From assembly GCA_002496425.1 (NCBI GenBank), contig DAJS01000001.1:87505-103709 (forward strand): a stretch of DNA of 16,205 nt, given 5' to 3'. This document shows, piece after piece, positions 6,580 through 12,953 of the stretch; within the stretch, counting starts at the first letter, position 1, and the number at the start of each line of letters is the position of its first letter. The notes under the pieces were generated by a model. That model saw only the letters and a list, made by a program, of their open reading frames with translations, was not told the origin of the DNA and searched no databases. The position numbers were made by a program, and so were the translations under genes. The stretch comes from Acidilobaceae archaeon UBA162 (GTDB taxonomy: Archaea; Thermoproteota; Thermoprotei_A; Sulfolobales; Acidilobaceae).

Positions 6580-6933
6580 TCACTCCTCTTCGCTCTCGCC
6601 CTCGGCGCCCTCACCGGCAGGCGCCGCAACGCCCTCCGGCAGGGCCTCACACTCTGAGAGCCTGTCCTCGTAGACCAGGTCCACTATCTTGTTATACACG
6701 TCCACCCTGTCGAGCACCGCAGGAACCTTAAGGTAGCAGTGGAGTCCGCAGGTGCCACACTTAGCTTCAGCCAGCTTCTCGTCGGCAGAGTCCAGCTTTC
6801 TGAAATCTATGGTTAGGGTCATCGCTCCACAGCGTGGACATTGGAAGTATCTGGAGGGCTTGAGCACCTTCTTAACGTGCTTGATCCTCTTCCTCCTTCT
6901 CCTCGCCACCTTAGCCGCCAAAGGCATCTTCAT
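6580..6933 (-). CDS. Archaeal Elf1-type transcription elongation factor
   Basis: 117 aa, ATG start. A very basic N-terminus (RRRRKRIKHVKK, about 11-22) precedes a four-cysteine zinc ribbon: YFQCPRCG (Cys32, Cys35) and KCGTCG (Cys59, Cys62). The segment VDRVDVYNKIVDLVYE that follows lines up in pattern with the VDVYSDWIDACE motif of eukaryotic ELOF1. Elf1 binds RNA polymerase near the downstream DNA channel and helps elongation through obstacles. The last 20 residues are an acidic Glu/Gly/Ala tail, longer than in minimal homologues. It diverges from Cren7, so a transcription factor and a chromatin protein are adjacent. The ATG is used because the basic tail begins directly after it. Confidence 0.87.
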   Translation of the reverse strand: MKMPLAAKVARRRRKRIKHVKKVLKPSRYFQCPRCGAMTLTIDFRKLDSADEKLAEAKCGTCGLHCYLKVPAVLDRVDVYNKIVDLVYEDRLSECEALPEGVAAPAGEGAEGESEEE

Positions 6934-7086
6934 CTGTAAAAGTTAAAAGCGTTAGAAGTTTAATGAACGCCAAAGACGCTCATCAACGGTCATACCAAGG
7001 CCTGCCAAGAGTCATCAGACTCCTTAGGTAAATGGGCCATAGAGTTATTAGCCTTCGCTTGACTCTAAGTAACCACGAGTGAGACC

Positions 7087-7248
7087 ATGGTAAGGGTAAA
7101 GGACAAGTCAACCGGCAAGGAGTATGACCTCCAGCCCATAAAGGTCTGGGAGCTCAAGCCCAAGAACAGGCCCAACGCCAAGGCCGTGAAGATAGGCCTC
7201 TTCAAGAACCCTGAGACCGGCAAGTACTTCAGGGCCAAGATATCTTGA
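7087..7248 (+). CDS. Cren7 chromatin protein (short form)
   Basis: 53 aa, ATG start with GTGAG at 7079-7083. The protein keeps the Cren7 core: a GKEYDL strand, KVWELKPK, and the diagnostic VKIGLFKNPETGKYFRAK near the end. Cren7 is a small SH3-fold DNA-binding protein conserved in crenarchaea that bends and compacts chromosomal DNA. Two things differ from the classic Sulfolobus protein. Both tails are trimmed (the stop follows directly after YFRAKIS), and the loop between KVWELKPK and VKIGLF is about three residues longer (NRPNAKA). That loop is the DNA-contacting element in known structures. A short repeat cluster and T-run follow the stop. Confidence 0.92.
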   Translation: MVRVKDKSTGKEYDLQPIKVWELKPKNRPNAKAVKIGLFKNPETGKYFRAKIS

Positions 7249-7298
7249 CTGCGCTGAGGCGCTGAAGGCTGAAGTAAGATCTTAGCATAGGCTTTTTT
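7249..7298 (+). terminator. Cren7 3' end: GCTGA repeats, palindrome and T6 run
   Basis: Directly after the Cren7 stop come closely spaced copies of a GCTGA-containing unit (7252-7273), then the palindrome TAAGATCTTA (7275-7284), then T6 (7293-7298). Archaeal RNA polymerase terminates on T-runs without needing a strong hairpin, so the T-run is the likely terminator. The repeats may be incidental. Confidence 0.45.
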
Positions 7299-7394
7299 GA
7301 TTCTTTGCCTCTCTCCTGAGACATTTGTGTCATGCCTACTGTAGATCTTACCAGCAAACAATATCCAGTGGTATAGCTCAACATCAACAAAACA

Positions 7395-7404
7395 CTTTTA
7401 TATA
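7395..7404 (+). promoter_or_regulatory. TATA box of the DUF3311-symporter unit
   Basis: CTTTTATATA is a near-ideal archaeal TATA box. Initiation about 26 bp downstream of its centre (near 7426) gives a leader of about 37 nt to the preferred TTG start at 7463. The leader contains the strong Shine-Dalgarno GGAGGTGA at 7450-7457. Confidence 0.6.
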
Positions 7405-7462
7405 CCCACTTCATTTTGAATACCTAACCGAATTCAGAGGCTAGTAAGTGGAGGTGAACCTC

Positions 7463-7681
7463 TTGGATCCCGAGCCCGTCCGTAGGCTGAGCTTAGGCAG
7501 GAAGGTTGCCATTGCGATCCTCTTGTTGATACCTCTGGCGGCTTACATGGCCTACCCTACCTATAACGTCGTGAAGCCAACGCTTGGAGGCCTTCCATTC
7601 TTCTACTGGTACCAGACGCTATGGTTATTCATATCTGGGGTACTCTTTGCCATCGCCGCCTACCTCTGGGACAAGAGGTGA
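7463..7681 (+). CDS. DUF3311-type small membrane protein, symporter partner
   Basis: 72 aa from the TTG at 7463. An in-frame GTG at 7448 would add 5 residues, but GGAGGTGA at 7450-7457 is a full Shine-Dalgarno ideally spaced (5 nt) for the TTG and would lie inside the coding part of the longer version. Counting from TTG, two hydrophobic segments are visible (about 15-32 and 48-66), separated by a loop with the phrase GLPFFYWYQTLW that is characteristic of DUF3311 proteins. These are typically encoded just before a MctP-like solute:sodium symporter, as here (7-bp gap), and probably act as a small accessory subunit. The stop codon overlaps the symporter's GAGGTGAG Shine-Dalgarno, which supports coupled translation. 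Confidence 0.85.
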   Translation: MDPEPVRRLSLGRKVAIAILLLIPLAAYMAYPTYNVVKPTLGGLPFFYWYQTLWLFISGVLFAIAAYLWDKR

Positions 7682-7688
7682 GTAGAAA

Positions 7689-8633
7689 ATGGCATCCAAC
7701 ATAGTCTTTGGCATTGAGGGCTGGGTAATATTCTGGACACTCTTCGGGGTCTTCGTCTTCCTTGGGTTCTACGGCGCCCGGTGGAGGAGGGGAAACCTCG
7801 GCGAGCTGGGCGAGTGGGCCCTGGCCGGCAGGAGGATTGGTGCGTTCCTTGCCTGGTTCCTGATCGGTGCCGATCTATACACAGCGTACACGTTTGTGGC
7901 CGTGCCGTCACTTCTCTACAGCGAAGGCGCCATAGCCTTCTTCGCAGTGCCCTACGTCTCGCTAACATTTGCCGTGGCCATGCTGTTCATGCCCATGCTG
8001 TGGGAGAAGTCGAGGGAGAAGGGCTACATAACCGCGGCCGACTTTGTAGAGGACGTCTTCAACAGCAAACTGCTGGCGGCGCTGGTGGCAATAACTGGCA
8101 TAGTGGCAGAGTTCCCATACATAGCGCTCCAGATAGACGGTATGAGGGCGGTGCTCGAGGTTATGCTTTACGGCCACTCCTCAGCCGCGGCCACATCCGA
8201 GTGGGCCCTGGTAATAGCATTCGTAATACTGGCAGCCTTCGTCTATACTAGCGGACTGAGAGGGGCCACCCTGACTGCCGTCTTCAAGGACGCACTCATA
8301 TGGCTGTCAATAATAGCGCTGATAATCTTTGTCCCACTGAGGTTCGGCGGCTTCTCGGCGGCCTTCTCCGCCGCGTCCCATGCTGCTGCCCTGGCGGCTA
8401 AGAACCATACCCCTCTGCTAGCCACTGGCATAGAGACTCTCAAGCCGGCCCTGATGTCAGGCTTTGTTAGCCTCTTCATTGGCAGCGCGCTGGCCCTGTA
8501 CCTCTACCCGCACGCTATTAACGGCTCTCTGAGCGCTGAGAGTAAGGAGAAGCTCAGGATTAGCACGGCGCTCCTGCCGCTCTATGGGATAGGCCTAGCC
8601 CTGCTGGCTCTCATGGGCATACTAATATGCTGA
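7689..8633 (+). CDS. Solute:sodium symporter (MctP-like), N-terminal part before a frame break
   Basis: 314 aa, ATG start, GAGGTGAG Shine-Dalgarno 6 nt upstream. This is the first two-thirds of an SSS-family transporter. Motifs fit monocarboxylate-type (MctP) permeases: EWALAGRRIGAF (about 38-49), IGADLYTAYTFVAVP, YITAADFVEDVF, IVAEFPYIALQIDG and FIGSALALYLYPHAI. About eight or nine hydrophobic segments can be drawn. The frame ends at TGA 8631-8633 in the middle of a membrane helix (LALLALMGILIC), where family members continue. The missing remainder is found in the next frame directly downstream (8629-9219). The neighbouring DUF3311 gene supports the transporter assignment. Substrate is probably a small carboxylate or amino acid, by family only. 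Confidence 0.85.
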   Translation: MASNIVFGIEGWVIFWTLFGVFVFLGFYGARWRRGNLGELGEWALAGRRIGAFLAWFLIGADLYTAYTFVAVPSLLYSEGAIAFFAVPYVSLTFAVAMLFMPMLWEKSREKGYITAADFVEDVFNSKLLAALVAITGIVAEFPYIALQIDGMRAVLEVMLYGHSSAAATSEWALVIAFVILAAFVYTSGLRGATLTAVFKDALIWLSIIALIIFVPLRFGGFSAAFSAASHAAALAAKNHTPLLATGIETLKPALMSGFVSLFIGSALALYLYPHAINGSLSAESKEKLRISTALLPLYGIGLALLALMGILIC

Positions 8634-9219
8634 CCCAGCGGCTCTCAACCTGATTAAGACTCTGCACACAGGCCTGATCTCGGTGCCAGCCCTGGCGCTC
8701 ACGACGTTCCCCCAGTGGTTCGCTGCCCTCGTGCTCCTTGGAATATTCGTAGGCGGCCTGGTGCCCGCGGCCATAATGGCCATAGCCCAGGCCAACCTGC
8801 TTGTCAGGAACCTAATCAGGCCCTTCTACAGGAACCTATCACCGAGCACGGAGACCACCATAGCAAAGTGGGCATCGGCGGTCTTCAAGTTCATAGCTCT
8901 GGGCTTCGTCTTCGCGACCCCGATGACCTACGCGATCGAGCTTCAGCTGCTAGGAGGGATAATAATACTAACCACGCTGCCCGCGGTCTTCCTGGGCCTA
9001 CTGACCACAAGGCTGGACAAGTACTCCCTCATAGTGGGCTGGTTCGTGTCACTCATAGCATCCATATACCTAGTCCTCTATGCGAACCACTTTAAGACGC
9101 TAACCACGTCCACGTACTCGATATATGGTCACCCAATCTACATTGGCATGATAGGCCTAGCGATAAATCTGGCCGTAGTCGCTATTGGTACAGGGATCAG
9201 GCTGGCGCTCCATAAATAA
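8629..9219 (+). pseudogene. C-terminal part of the broken MctP-like symporter (+1 frame)
   Basis: This frame continues the symporter after the TGA at 8631. From 8629 it reads A-D-P-A-A-L-N-L-I-K-T-L-H-T-G and then the SSS phrase FPQWFAALVLLGIFVGGLVPAAIMAIAQANLLVRNLI, with four or five further membrane segments to the TAA at 9217-9219. The two pieces together (about 510 aa) equal a full-length SSS transporter. A GTG at 8683 opens a 178-aa ORF but has no evident Shine-Dalgarno and would start inside a conserved domain, so independent expression is unlikely. Codon usage stays normal and there are no further stops, so the break is recent, a sequencing error, or bypassed in translation. Confidence 0.8.
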
Positions 9220-9341
9220 TGGCCTCCCTTTGGCGTGCATGTCCTTTTTATCACTTCAATGCTTGCCTTATTTAGTACCAGCGTTAAGTCAAGCAGGCTA
9301 TGGTTATGCTAACAAAGGCCTCAGCCCTGACTGGCGGAAGG
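9220..9341 (+). terminator. Symporter 3' region with T-rich terminator
   Basis: A T5 run (9245-9249, TCCTTTTTATC) about 26 bases after the symporter stop is the likely transcription terminator. The remaining 90 bases up to the tRNA 3' end contain no ORF or repeat that I can support. The tRNA converges from the other side. Confidence 0.4.
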
Positions 9342-9420
9342 TGGTGCGGCGGCCGGGATTTGAACCCGGGATCTCCGGCGTGGCAGGCCGGCGTCCTAGT
9401 CCAGGCTAGACTACCGCCGC
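9342..9420 (-). tRNA. tRNA-Gly (anticodon GCC), CCA encoded
   Basis: On the minus strand a complete cloverleaf can be drawn. Acceptor GCGGCGG (9420-9414) pairs with CCGCCGC (9352-9346). The D-stem GTCT/GGAC closes by a G-U pair. Anticodon stem CCGGC/GCCGG surrounds loop CTGCCAC, giving anticodon GCC (glycine). The T-arm is CCGGG-TTCAAAT-CCCGG. The discriminator is A (9345), and CCA (9344-9342) is encoded in the gene. No intron is present (76 nt without CCA). All three lower stems are nearly pure GC, as expected in a hyperthermophile. A minus-strand TATA element (CTTAATAAAG) lies about 30 bp upstream. Confidence 0.97.
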
Positions 9421-9444
9421 ACCGTTTACCGAACTCTTGGCCCC

Positions 9445-9456
9445 CTTTATTAAGTT
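9445..9456. promoter_or_regulatory. Shared near-palindromic TATA region between tRNA-Gly and Fe-ADH
   Basis: CTTTATTAAGTT reads as CTTTATTAAG on the plus strand and CTTAATAAAG on the minus strand. It sits about 30 bp from the tRNA 5' end and 35 bp from the TTG of the alcohol dehydrogenase, suitable distances for both. It is the only AT-rich element in the 65-bp divergent spacer, so both genes may share it. Confidence 0.5.
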
Positions 9457-9485
9457 AGTGGCGCCTGCCCTCCGGGGTAGGGCGC

Positions 9486-10637
9486 TTGCCGAGGGCCTTC
9501 GAGTGGACCTACGCATGTGCTAAAGTGCGCTTTGGACCAGGGGCTGTAGAGGCCCTTAGGGGCTATCTGCACGGCTACAAGAGGGTCTACCTAGTAATGG
9601 GAAGGAGGGCCGCGGCTGAGAGCGGGGCGCTGGCTGACGTTAGGCCACTGCTGGATAGCCTGGGCATAGAGTATGGCGTCTATGACCAGGTGGTCCCTAA
9701 CCCTCCGAGCTCCCTTGCTGACGACCTTGCCGCGAGGGTTTCTCGTTTTAGTGCGGAGGCCATAATAGCGATAGGAGGGGGCAGCACAATAGACACTGCC
9801 AAGGTTGCTGCAGCTATAGCTGCCAATGGGGGCTCTTCACTTGACTACCTCTACGGCAGGCGCAGGGCTACTCGCTGCTTGCCACTCTTTGTGATCAACT
9901 TAACACACGGCACTGGCTCGGAGGTCAACAGGTACGCTAACATGACGGACGTCTCCACAGGCGACAAGCTGGGCAACGAGGTCTGTTACCCCACGGCCTC
10001 CTTTGACGATCCTAGGTATACACTATCCATGCCGCTGGAGGAGGTCCTCTGCACCTCCTTCGACGCGCTCTACCACGCTTATGAGGCCGCCACTACAGCA
10101 GGCAGCTCGCCGCTAGCCCAGGCCTTGGCTGAGGAGGCCGTTAGGCGCATTGCTGAGTACCTGCCGCTGGCGGCCTCTAACCCTAAGGATGAGAACGCCA
10201 GGTACTGGTTGATGTACGCCTCAATGTTAGCCGGCGTGGCAATAGACCTGAGCCCGACTAACATAATTCACCTGTTTGAGAACATGTTGAGTGGCCTGGT
10301 CCCTTCGCTGCCCCATGGCTGTGGGCTAGCACTGATAGGCCCTCCTCTGGTTCCACTGGTTCACTCGGCCTCCCCAGAGCCCTCAACCAGGCTACTGCGC
10401 ATCCTGGACCCCAACGTGAGGAGCCCTGAGGACGCTGGCGCGGCACTGGCCAGATTCGTCAAGCACGTCGGGTTCTCGAGGAGGCTGAGCGACTATGGTG
10501 TTGGCAAGGATATTGTCAGGGAGGCCGTCAGGAGGGCCTTCAAGAACCCAGTCGTGGCTGAGAGGCTCAGGAACAGGCTGAGCGGCGTTCAGCTGGACGA
10601 GCAAAGGGTGCTCCAGCTGCTGCTCAGCGCTGTTTAA
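9486..10637 (+). CDS. Iron-type (group III) alcohol dehydrogenase
   Basis: 383 aa, TTG start shortly after a G-rich leader. It is an NAD(P)-dependent, metal-containing alcohol or hydroxy-acid dehydrogenase. The N-terminal nucleotide domain has FGPGAVEAL (16-24) and the cofactor motif AIGGGSTIDTAK (95-106), followed by THGTGSEVNRYA (140-151). The C-terminal helical domain carries the metal ligands Asp193, His197 (SFDALYHAYE), His262 (NIIHLFEN) and His277 (LPHGCG), so the iron or zinc site is complete. Length is typical. Substrate cannot be named, since relatives reduce aldehydes, succinic semialdehyde or similar. It is divergent from tRNA-Gly and overlaps the acyl-CoA dehydrogenase stop by 4 bp (TTAA). 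Confidence 0.93.
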   Translation: MPRAFEWTYACAKVRFGPGAVEALRGYLHGYKRVYLVMGRRAAAESGALADVRPLLDSLGIEYGVYDQVVPNPPSSLADDLAARVSRFSAEAIIAIGGGSTIDTAKVAAAIAANGGSSLDYLYGRRRATRCLPLFVINLTHGTGSEVNRYANMTDVSTGDKLGNEVCYPTASFDDPRYTLSMPLEEVLCTSFDALYHAYEAATTAGSSPLAQALAEEAVRRIAEYLPLAASNPKDENARYWLMYASMLAGVAIDLSPTNIIHLFENMLSGLVPSLPHGCGLALIGPPLVPLVHSASPEPSTRLLRILDPNVRSPEDAGAALARFVKHVGFSRRLSDYGVGKDIVREAVRRAFKNPVVAERLRNRLSGVQLDEQRVLQLLLSAV

Positions 10638-11872
10638 CCCTTGACGTAGTCCCTGCCTATCAACTCCCTGGCCACTATGTACCTCATGATGTTCTGAGTA
10701 CCTTCAGCGCCTACCAGGTATGAGAGCACGCCCAGCAGGTTTCTGAAGACGTTAGCCTCCTCAGTGAATGCAAAGGCGCCGTAGGTCTTCATTGCTACCT
10801 CAGCGGCCTTGAAGGCGATCTCTACGGCCTCTATCTTGGCTGCGGAGGCCCAGAAGTCGAGGTCGTGGGGCCTTAGCCCTGTCTCCTTCTTAATGTATAT
10901 CTTGTCGGCAATCTGTGCAGCCTTGTAGACCAGGAGTCTGGCGGCCTGCAGTCTAGAGGCCACCTCGGCTATGGGGAAGCTCACGCCCTGGAATGACGCT
11001 ATGGGCCTGCCACCGAAGAGCCTCCTCTGCCTGGCATAATCTATGGCGGCCTCGAGGGCCCACTGGGCGGCCCCAATATTAGCGGCACTGACTAGCACCC
11101 TGGCCAGGGAGAAGCCCTCCATGGCTATGTAGAACCCCCTATTTTCCTGGCCCACCAAATACTTCTGCTCTATAGGAGTACCGTTGAGCCTCAGGGTGCC
11201 AGTAGATATGGCGTGCCTGCCTATGGTGTGAAGTATTGAGTACTCAAAGTTAGGGGGCCTCTCCCCCTTACGATTGCCTATGAAGGCAAAGCCTGTGAGT
11301 CCCCTGTGACCTGCCTCAGGCGGAGCGGTTCTGGCTATCAGGTACCAACCTCCTAGCTCCAGCTGTTCCATGGACTCCCTGACGCCGCTTATGTAGGTCT
11401 TCTCGCCTGTAATCTTATAGATCAGGCCTTCCTTGACTGCCACGGTACTCTCGCCGGCCACATCACTCCCGCCGCTGGGCTCTGTTGAGGCTATCCCAAA
11501 GAAGCCCCTTCCCTTGCCTACCAGCGGCAGGACCTCCTGCTTCACCTCCTCATTGCCGTAAAGGTAAAGTATGTAGGGCCAAGCATTGTTCAGCAGCGTG
11601 AACACAGCGGTGGCTACTGCGGGATCGTTATATGCCACCTCCTCCACAGCAAGTGCTGCCAGGAGGAACGTGCCGCCCTGCCCACCGTACTCCTCAGGCA
11701 CCGGTATGGCAAAGAGCCCCTGCTCGCCCATCCTGTTGATAAGTTCTGTTGGTATTGAGCGCTGCGCATCCATGGATATCCATCTGGGCGCCAGCTCATT
11801 AGAGAGGAACTCGTGGACAGACTCCTTGAACAGCTTCTCATCCTGGCTCAGCTCAAAGTCCAAAACCCTCAC
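10634..11872 (-). CDS. Acyl-CoA dehydrogenase
   Basis: 412 aa from GTG. It is an FAD-dependent acyl-CoA dehydrogenase that introduces a trans-2,3 double bond into acyl-CoA. The N-terminal helical domain starts DFELSQDE. The FAD/substrate beta-domain has STEPSGGSD (129-137), KITGEKTYISG (153-163) and the GFSLARVLVSAAN stretch. The C-terminal helical domain contains QRRLFGGRPIASFQ and GAEGTQNIMR, where Glu390 occupies the position of the catalytic base (YEGT in medium-chain enzymes). The usual family start is M-D-F-E-L-S, so TTG at 11863 is a strong alternative (409 aa), and GGTGAGG overlaps the GTG and precedes that TTG closely. The 129-aa orphan lies 24 bp upstream, possibly in one transcript. 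Chain-length specificity is not readable. Confidence 0.94.
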   Translation of the reverse strand: MRVLDFELSQDEKLFKESVHEFLSNELAPRWISMDAQRSIPTELINRMGEQGLFAIPVPEEYGGQGGTFLLAALAVEEVAYNDPAVATAVFTLLNNAWPYILYLYGNEEVKQEVLPLVGKGRGFFGIASTEPSGGSDVAGESTVAVKEGLIYKITGEKTYISGVRESMEQLELGGWYLIARTAPPEAGHRGLTGFAFIGNRKGERPPNFEYSILHTIGRHAISTGTLRLNGTPIEQKYLVGQENRGFYIAMEGFSLARVLVSAANIGAAQWALEAAIDYARQRRLFGGRPIASFQGVSFPIAEVASRLQAARLLVYKAAQIADKIYIKKETGLRPHDLDFWASAAKIEAVEIAFKAAEVAMKTYGAFAFTEEANVFRNLLGVLSYLVGAEGTQNIMRYIVARELIGRDYVKG

Positions 11873-11896
11873 CGAGGCCTGACTACCAAGTAGACG

Positions 11897-12286
11897 TTAA
11901 TAAGGCTGACGAAGGGTGCTGTTAGGCCTGCATTGTGGCATTATGTGGTTAACAAGTGTAGAGCACCTATCTAGCTTGGCCTTAGCCTTAACAGACCCAT
12001 GTAAGGCCGCCTCAACGAGTCCTTTGACGGACTGACATGTTATCTCGTTAAGGTCAACCCTGAGTTGCCTCAGTTGCTGCTCTCCGAGTGGGATCTCAGA
12101 GGTCCTCACGAATGGTAAGAAGTCGTCATGCGCTATTAGCCTAAGCAGCGCACCCTCCTCGTTAATCACTATCTCCCTGTTTTCTCCAAGCCTAATTGAA
12201 GCCTCGAAGTCGCCGGGCGGTGGGGCCAGGCACACTGCCAGCTCAAGGCCTTTCCTGCCCTCGCACTCACACGTGCTGGAGCTCAA
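11897..12286 (-). CDS. Uncharacterised 129-aa protein
   Basis: I do not recognise this protein. It starts at a TTG; a GTG 17 codons in is an alternative. The N-terminus has a Cys-Glu-Cys motif (about 6-8), followed by alternating strands (ASIRLGENREIVINEEGALLRLIAHD, seen as two short blocks with charged turns) and a helical C-terminal half with three more cysteines. There is no signal peptide or membrane segment. Codon use (CTC/CTG, AGG, ATA) matches its neighbours, which supports real coding. It lies 24 bp upstream of the acyl-CoA dehydrogenase in the same direction, so co-transcription is possible. It diverges from another orphan at 12386. A TATA-like AAGTTTTTAGC lies about 33 bp upstream on the minus strand. 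Confidence 0.65.
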   Translation of the reverse strand: MSSSTCECEGRKGLELAVCLAPPPGDFEASIRLGENREIVINEEGALLRLIAHDDFLPFVRTSEIPLGEQQLRQLRVDLNEITCQSVKGLVEAALHGSVKAKAKLDRCSTLVNHIMPQCRPNSTLRQPY

Positions 12287-12294
12287 GGCCTTTC
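12240..12294. repeat. 15-bp direct repeat, two copies 40 bp apart
   Basis: AGCTCAAGGCCTTTC occurs at 12240-12254 and again at 12280-12294. The second copy spans the TTG start of the 129-aa gene and the first lies inside its coding part in a different frame (40 is not a multiple of three). The core GCTCAAGGCCTT also occurs at 3617-3628, over the TTG start of the TatD-like gene. Confidence 0.6.
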
Positions 12295-12299
12295 TCCAC

Positions 12300-12385
12300 G
12301 TAATTACCAGTCCTTGCTAAAAACTTGGCTTTAGAAGGTTGAACGCTTTTTACTTCGAGTAATTGCCGGTGTCCGAGGCACAAAT
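12300..12385. promoter_or_regulatory. Divergent promoter region between two orphan genes
   Basis: This 99-bp spacer (from 12287) is AT-rich in its middle. A minus-strand TATA-like AGTTTTTAG is centred near 12319, about 33 bp from the TTG at 12286. A plus-strand CGCTTTTTAC is centred near 12350, about 36 bp from the ATG at 12386. Both are one-sided approximations to the consensus. Confidence 0.4.
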
Positions 12386-12904
12386 ATGTCCACGAGGACA
12401 CCGCTTGAGCAGCTCGAGTCAACCCTTAGGGGCATGTCAAGGAAAGGGGGTTCACAGGCCAAGGCTGCCTCCCTGATCTCTATACTTCTCGAGGCCTACT
12501 CCTCGGCCGAGCAAGTGACAAGGTACGCTGACTGTCTGGCCTCAGCTAAGGGTACCTGCGTAAGCGTAGGTGACTCGTCTTTATGCGACGCGCAGTGCGG
12601 CTCAGTCTACGTGCTCAAGGGTGCGGGCGAGGTCAAGGCATGGAAGGTAGGAGGTGGAGCTATATCGATAGTAGAGGGCCCAGCAGCGTTCTCAATAAGT
12701 TCCAAGGACTTTGCAGTAGAGGTCTCAGGCGAGGGCTATAAGGTTAGGCTGAGGAATGGCGTCTTCAAGGGCTCGCTCTCAGAGGAGGATCTAGCTAAGG
12801 AGGCACAACTCATATCTGAGACTGTAAGGAAGCTACTGCCTCAGCTCAAGTCTCTGGCGCAGTCTCTATCGCTCTGCGCTAGGAGCTCCGGCATTAAATG
12901 CTAA
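12386..12904 (+). CDS. Uncharacterised 172-aa cysteine-containing protein
   Basis: The family is not recognised. ATG start, short leader. Residues 1-55 look helical. The middle (56-130) has alternating hydrophobic and glycine positions (CVSVGDSSLC, VYVLKGAGEVKAW, AISIVEGPAAFSI, FAVEVSGEGYKVRL) and is probably a beta-sandwich or beta-helix-like fold. The C-terminus (132-165) is again helical. Six cysteines are present: 50, 58, 67, 71, 164 and the terminal residue 172. The C67-x3-C71 pair could bind metal or, as in many thermophile proteins, the cysteines may form disulfides. There is no signal peptide or membrane segment. Codon use is normal for the window. It is followed after 49 bp by the beta-hydroxyacid dehydrogenase, which has its own TATA box. 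Confidence 0.7.
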   Translation: MSTRTPLEQLESTLRGMSRKGGSQAKAASLISILLEAYSSAEQVTRYADCLASAKGTCVSVGDSSLCDAQCGSVYVLKGAGEVKAWKVGGGAISIVEGPAAFSISSKDFAVEVSGEGYKVRLRNGVFKGSLSEEDLAKEAQLISETVRKLLPQLKSLAQSLSLCARSSGIKC

Positions 12905-12912
12905 TGTCTAAG

Positions 12913-12921
12913 CCTTATATT
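12913..12921 (+). promoter_or_regulatory. TATA box of the beta-hydroxyacid dehydrogenase gene
   Basis: CCTTATATT is centred at about 12917. Transcription should begin near 12943, which excludes the ATG at 12924 (3 nt after the box) as a start and selects the ATG at 12954. Confidence 0.6.
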
Positions 12922-12953
12922 GTATGTATGAACCTCCTGGTTTCGGGGCAGTG

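Noticed and set aside
6950..7030. Possible minus-strand box C/D sRNA (two TGATGA sequences in the Elf1-Cren7 spacer)
   Set aside because: Neither copy has the purine required for RTGATGA, and no CTGA D or D' boxes occur at suitable distances.
7781..8251. 156-aa plus-strand ORF inside the symporter gene
   Set aside because: It is an out-of-frame shadow, rich in Arg, Gly and His from reading GC-rich symporter codons in another frame; the symporter frame has clear family motifs.
8683..9219. Independent 178-aa protein starting at GTG 8683
   Set aside because: The frame is coding upstream of this GTG (from 8629), continues the symporter sequence and lacks its own start signals; treated as the 3' part of the broken gene.
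9185..9409. 74-aa plus-strand ORF between the symporter and the tRNA
   Set aside because: It runs through the antisense strand of tRNA-Gly and the terminator region, has no Shine-Dalgarno and shows no protein-like pattern.
9342..9420. tRNA-Gly as an integration site for a mobile element
   Set aside because: No repeat of the tRNA 3' end, integrase gene or compositional change was found on either side in the window.
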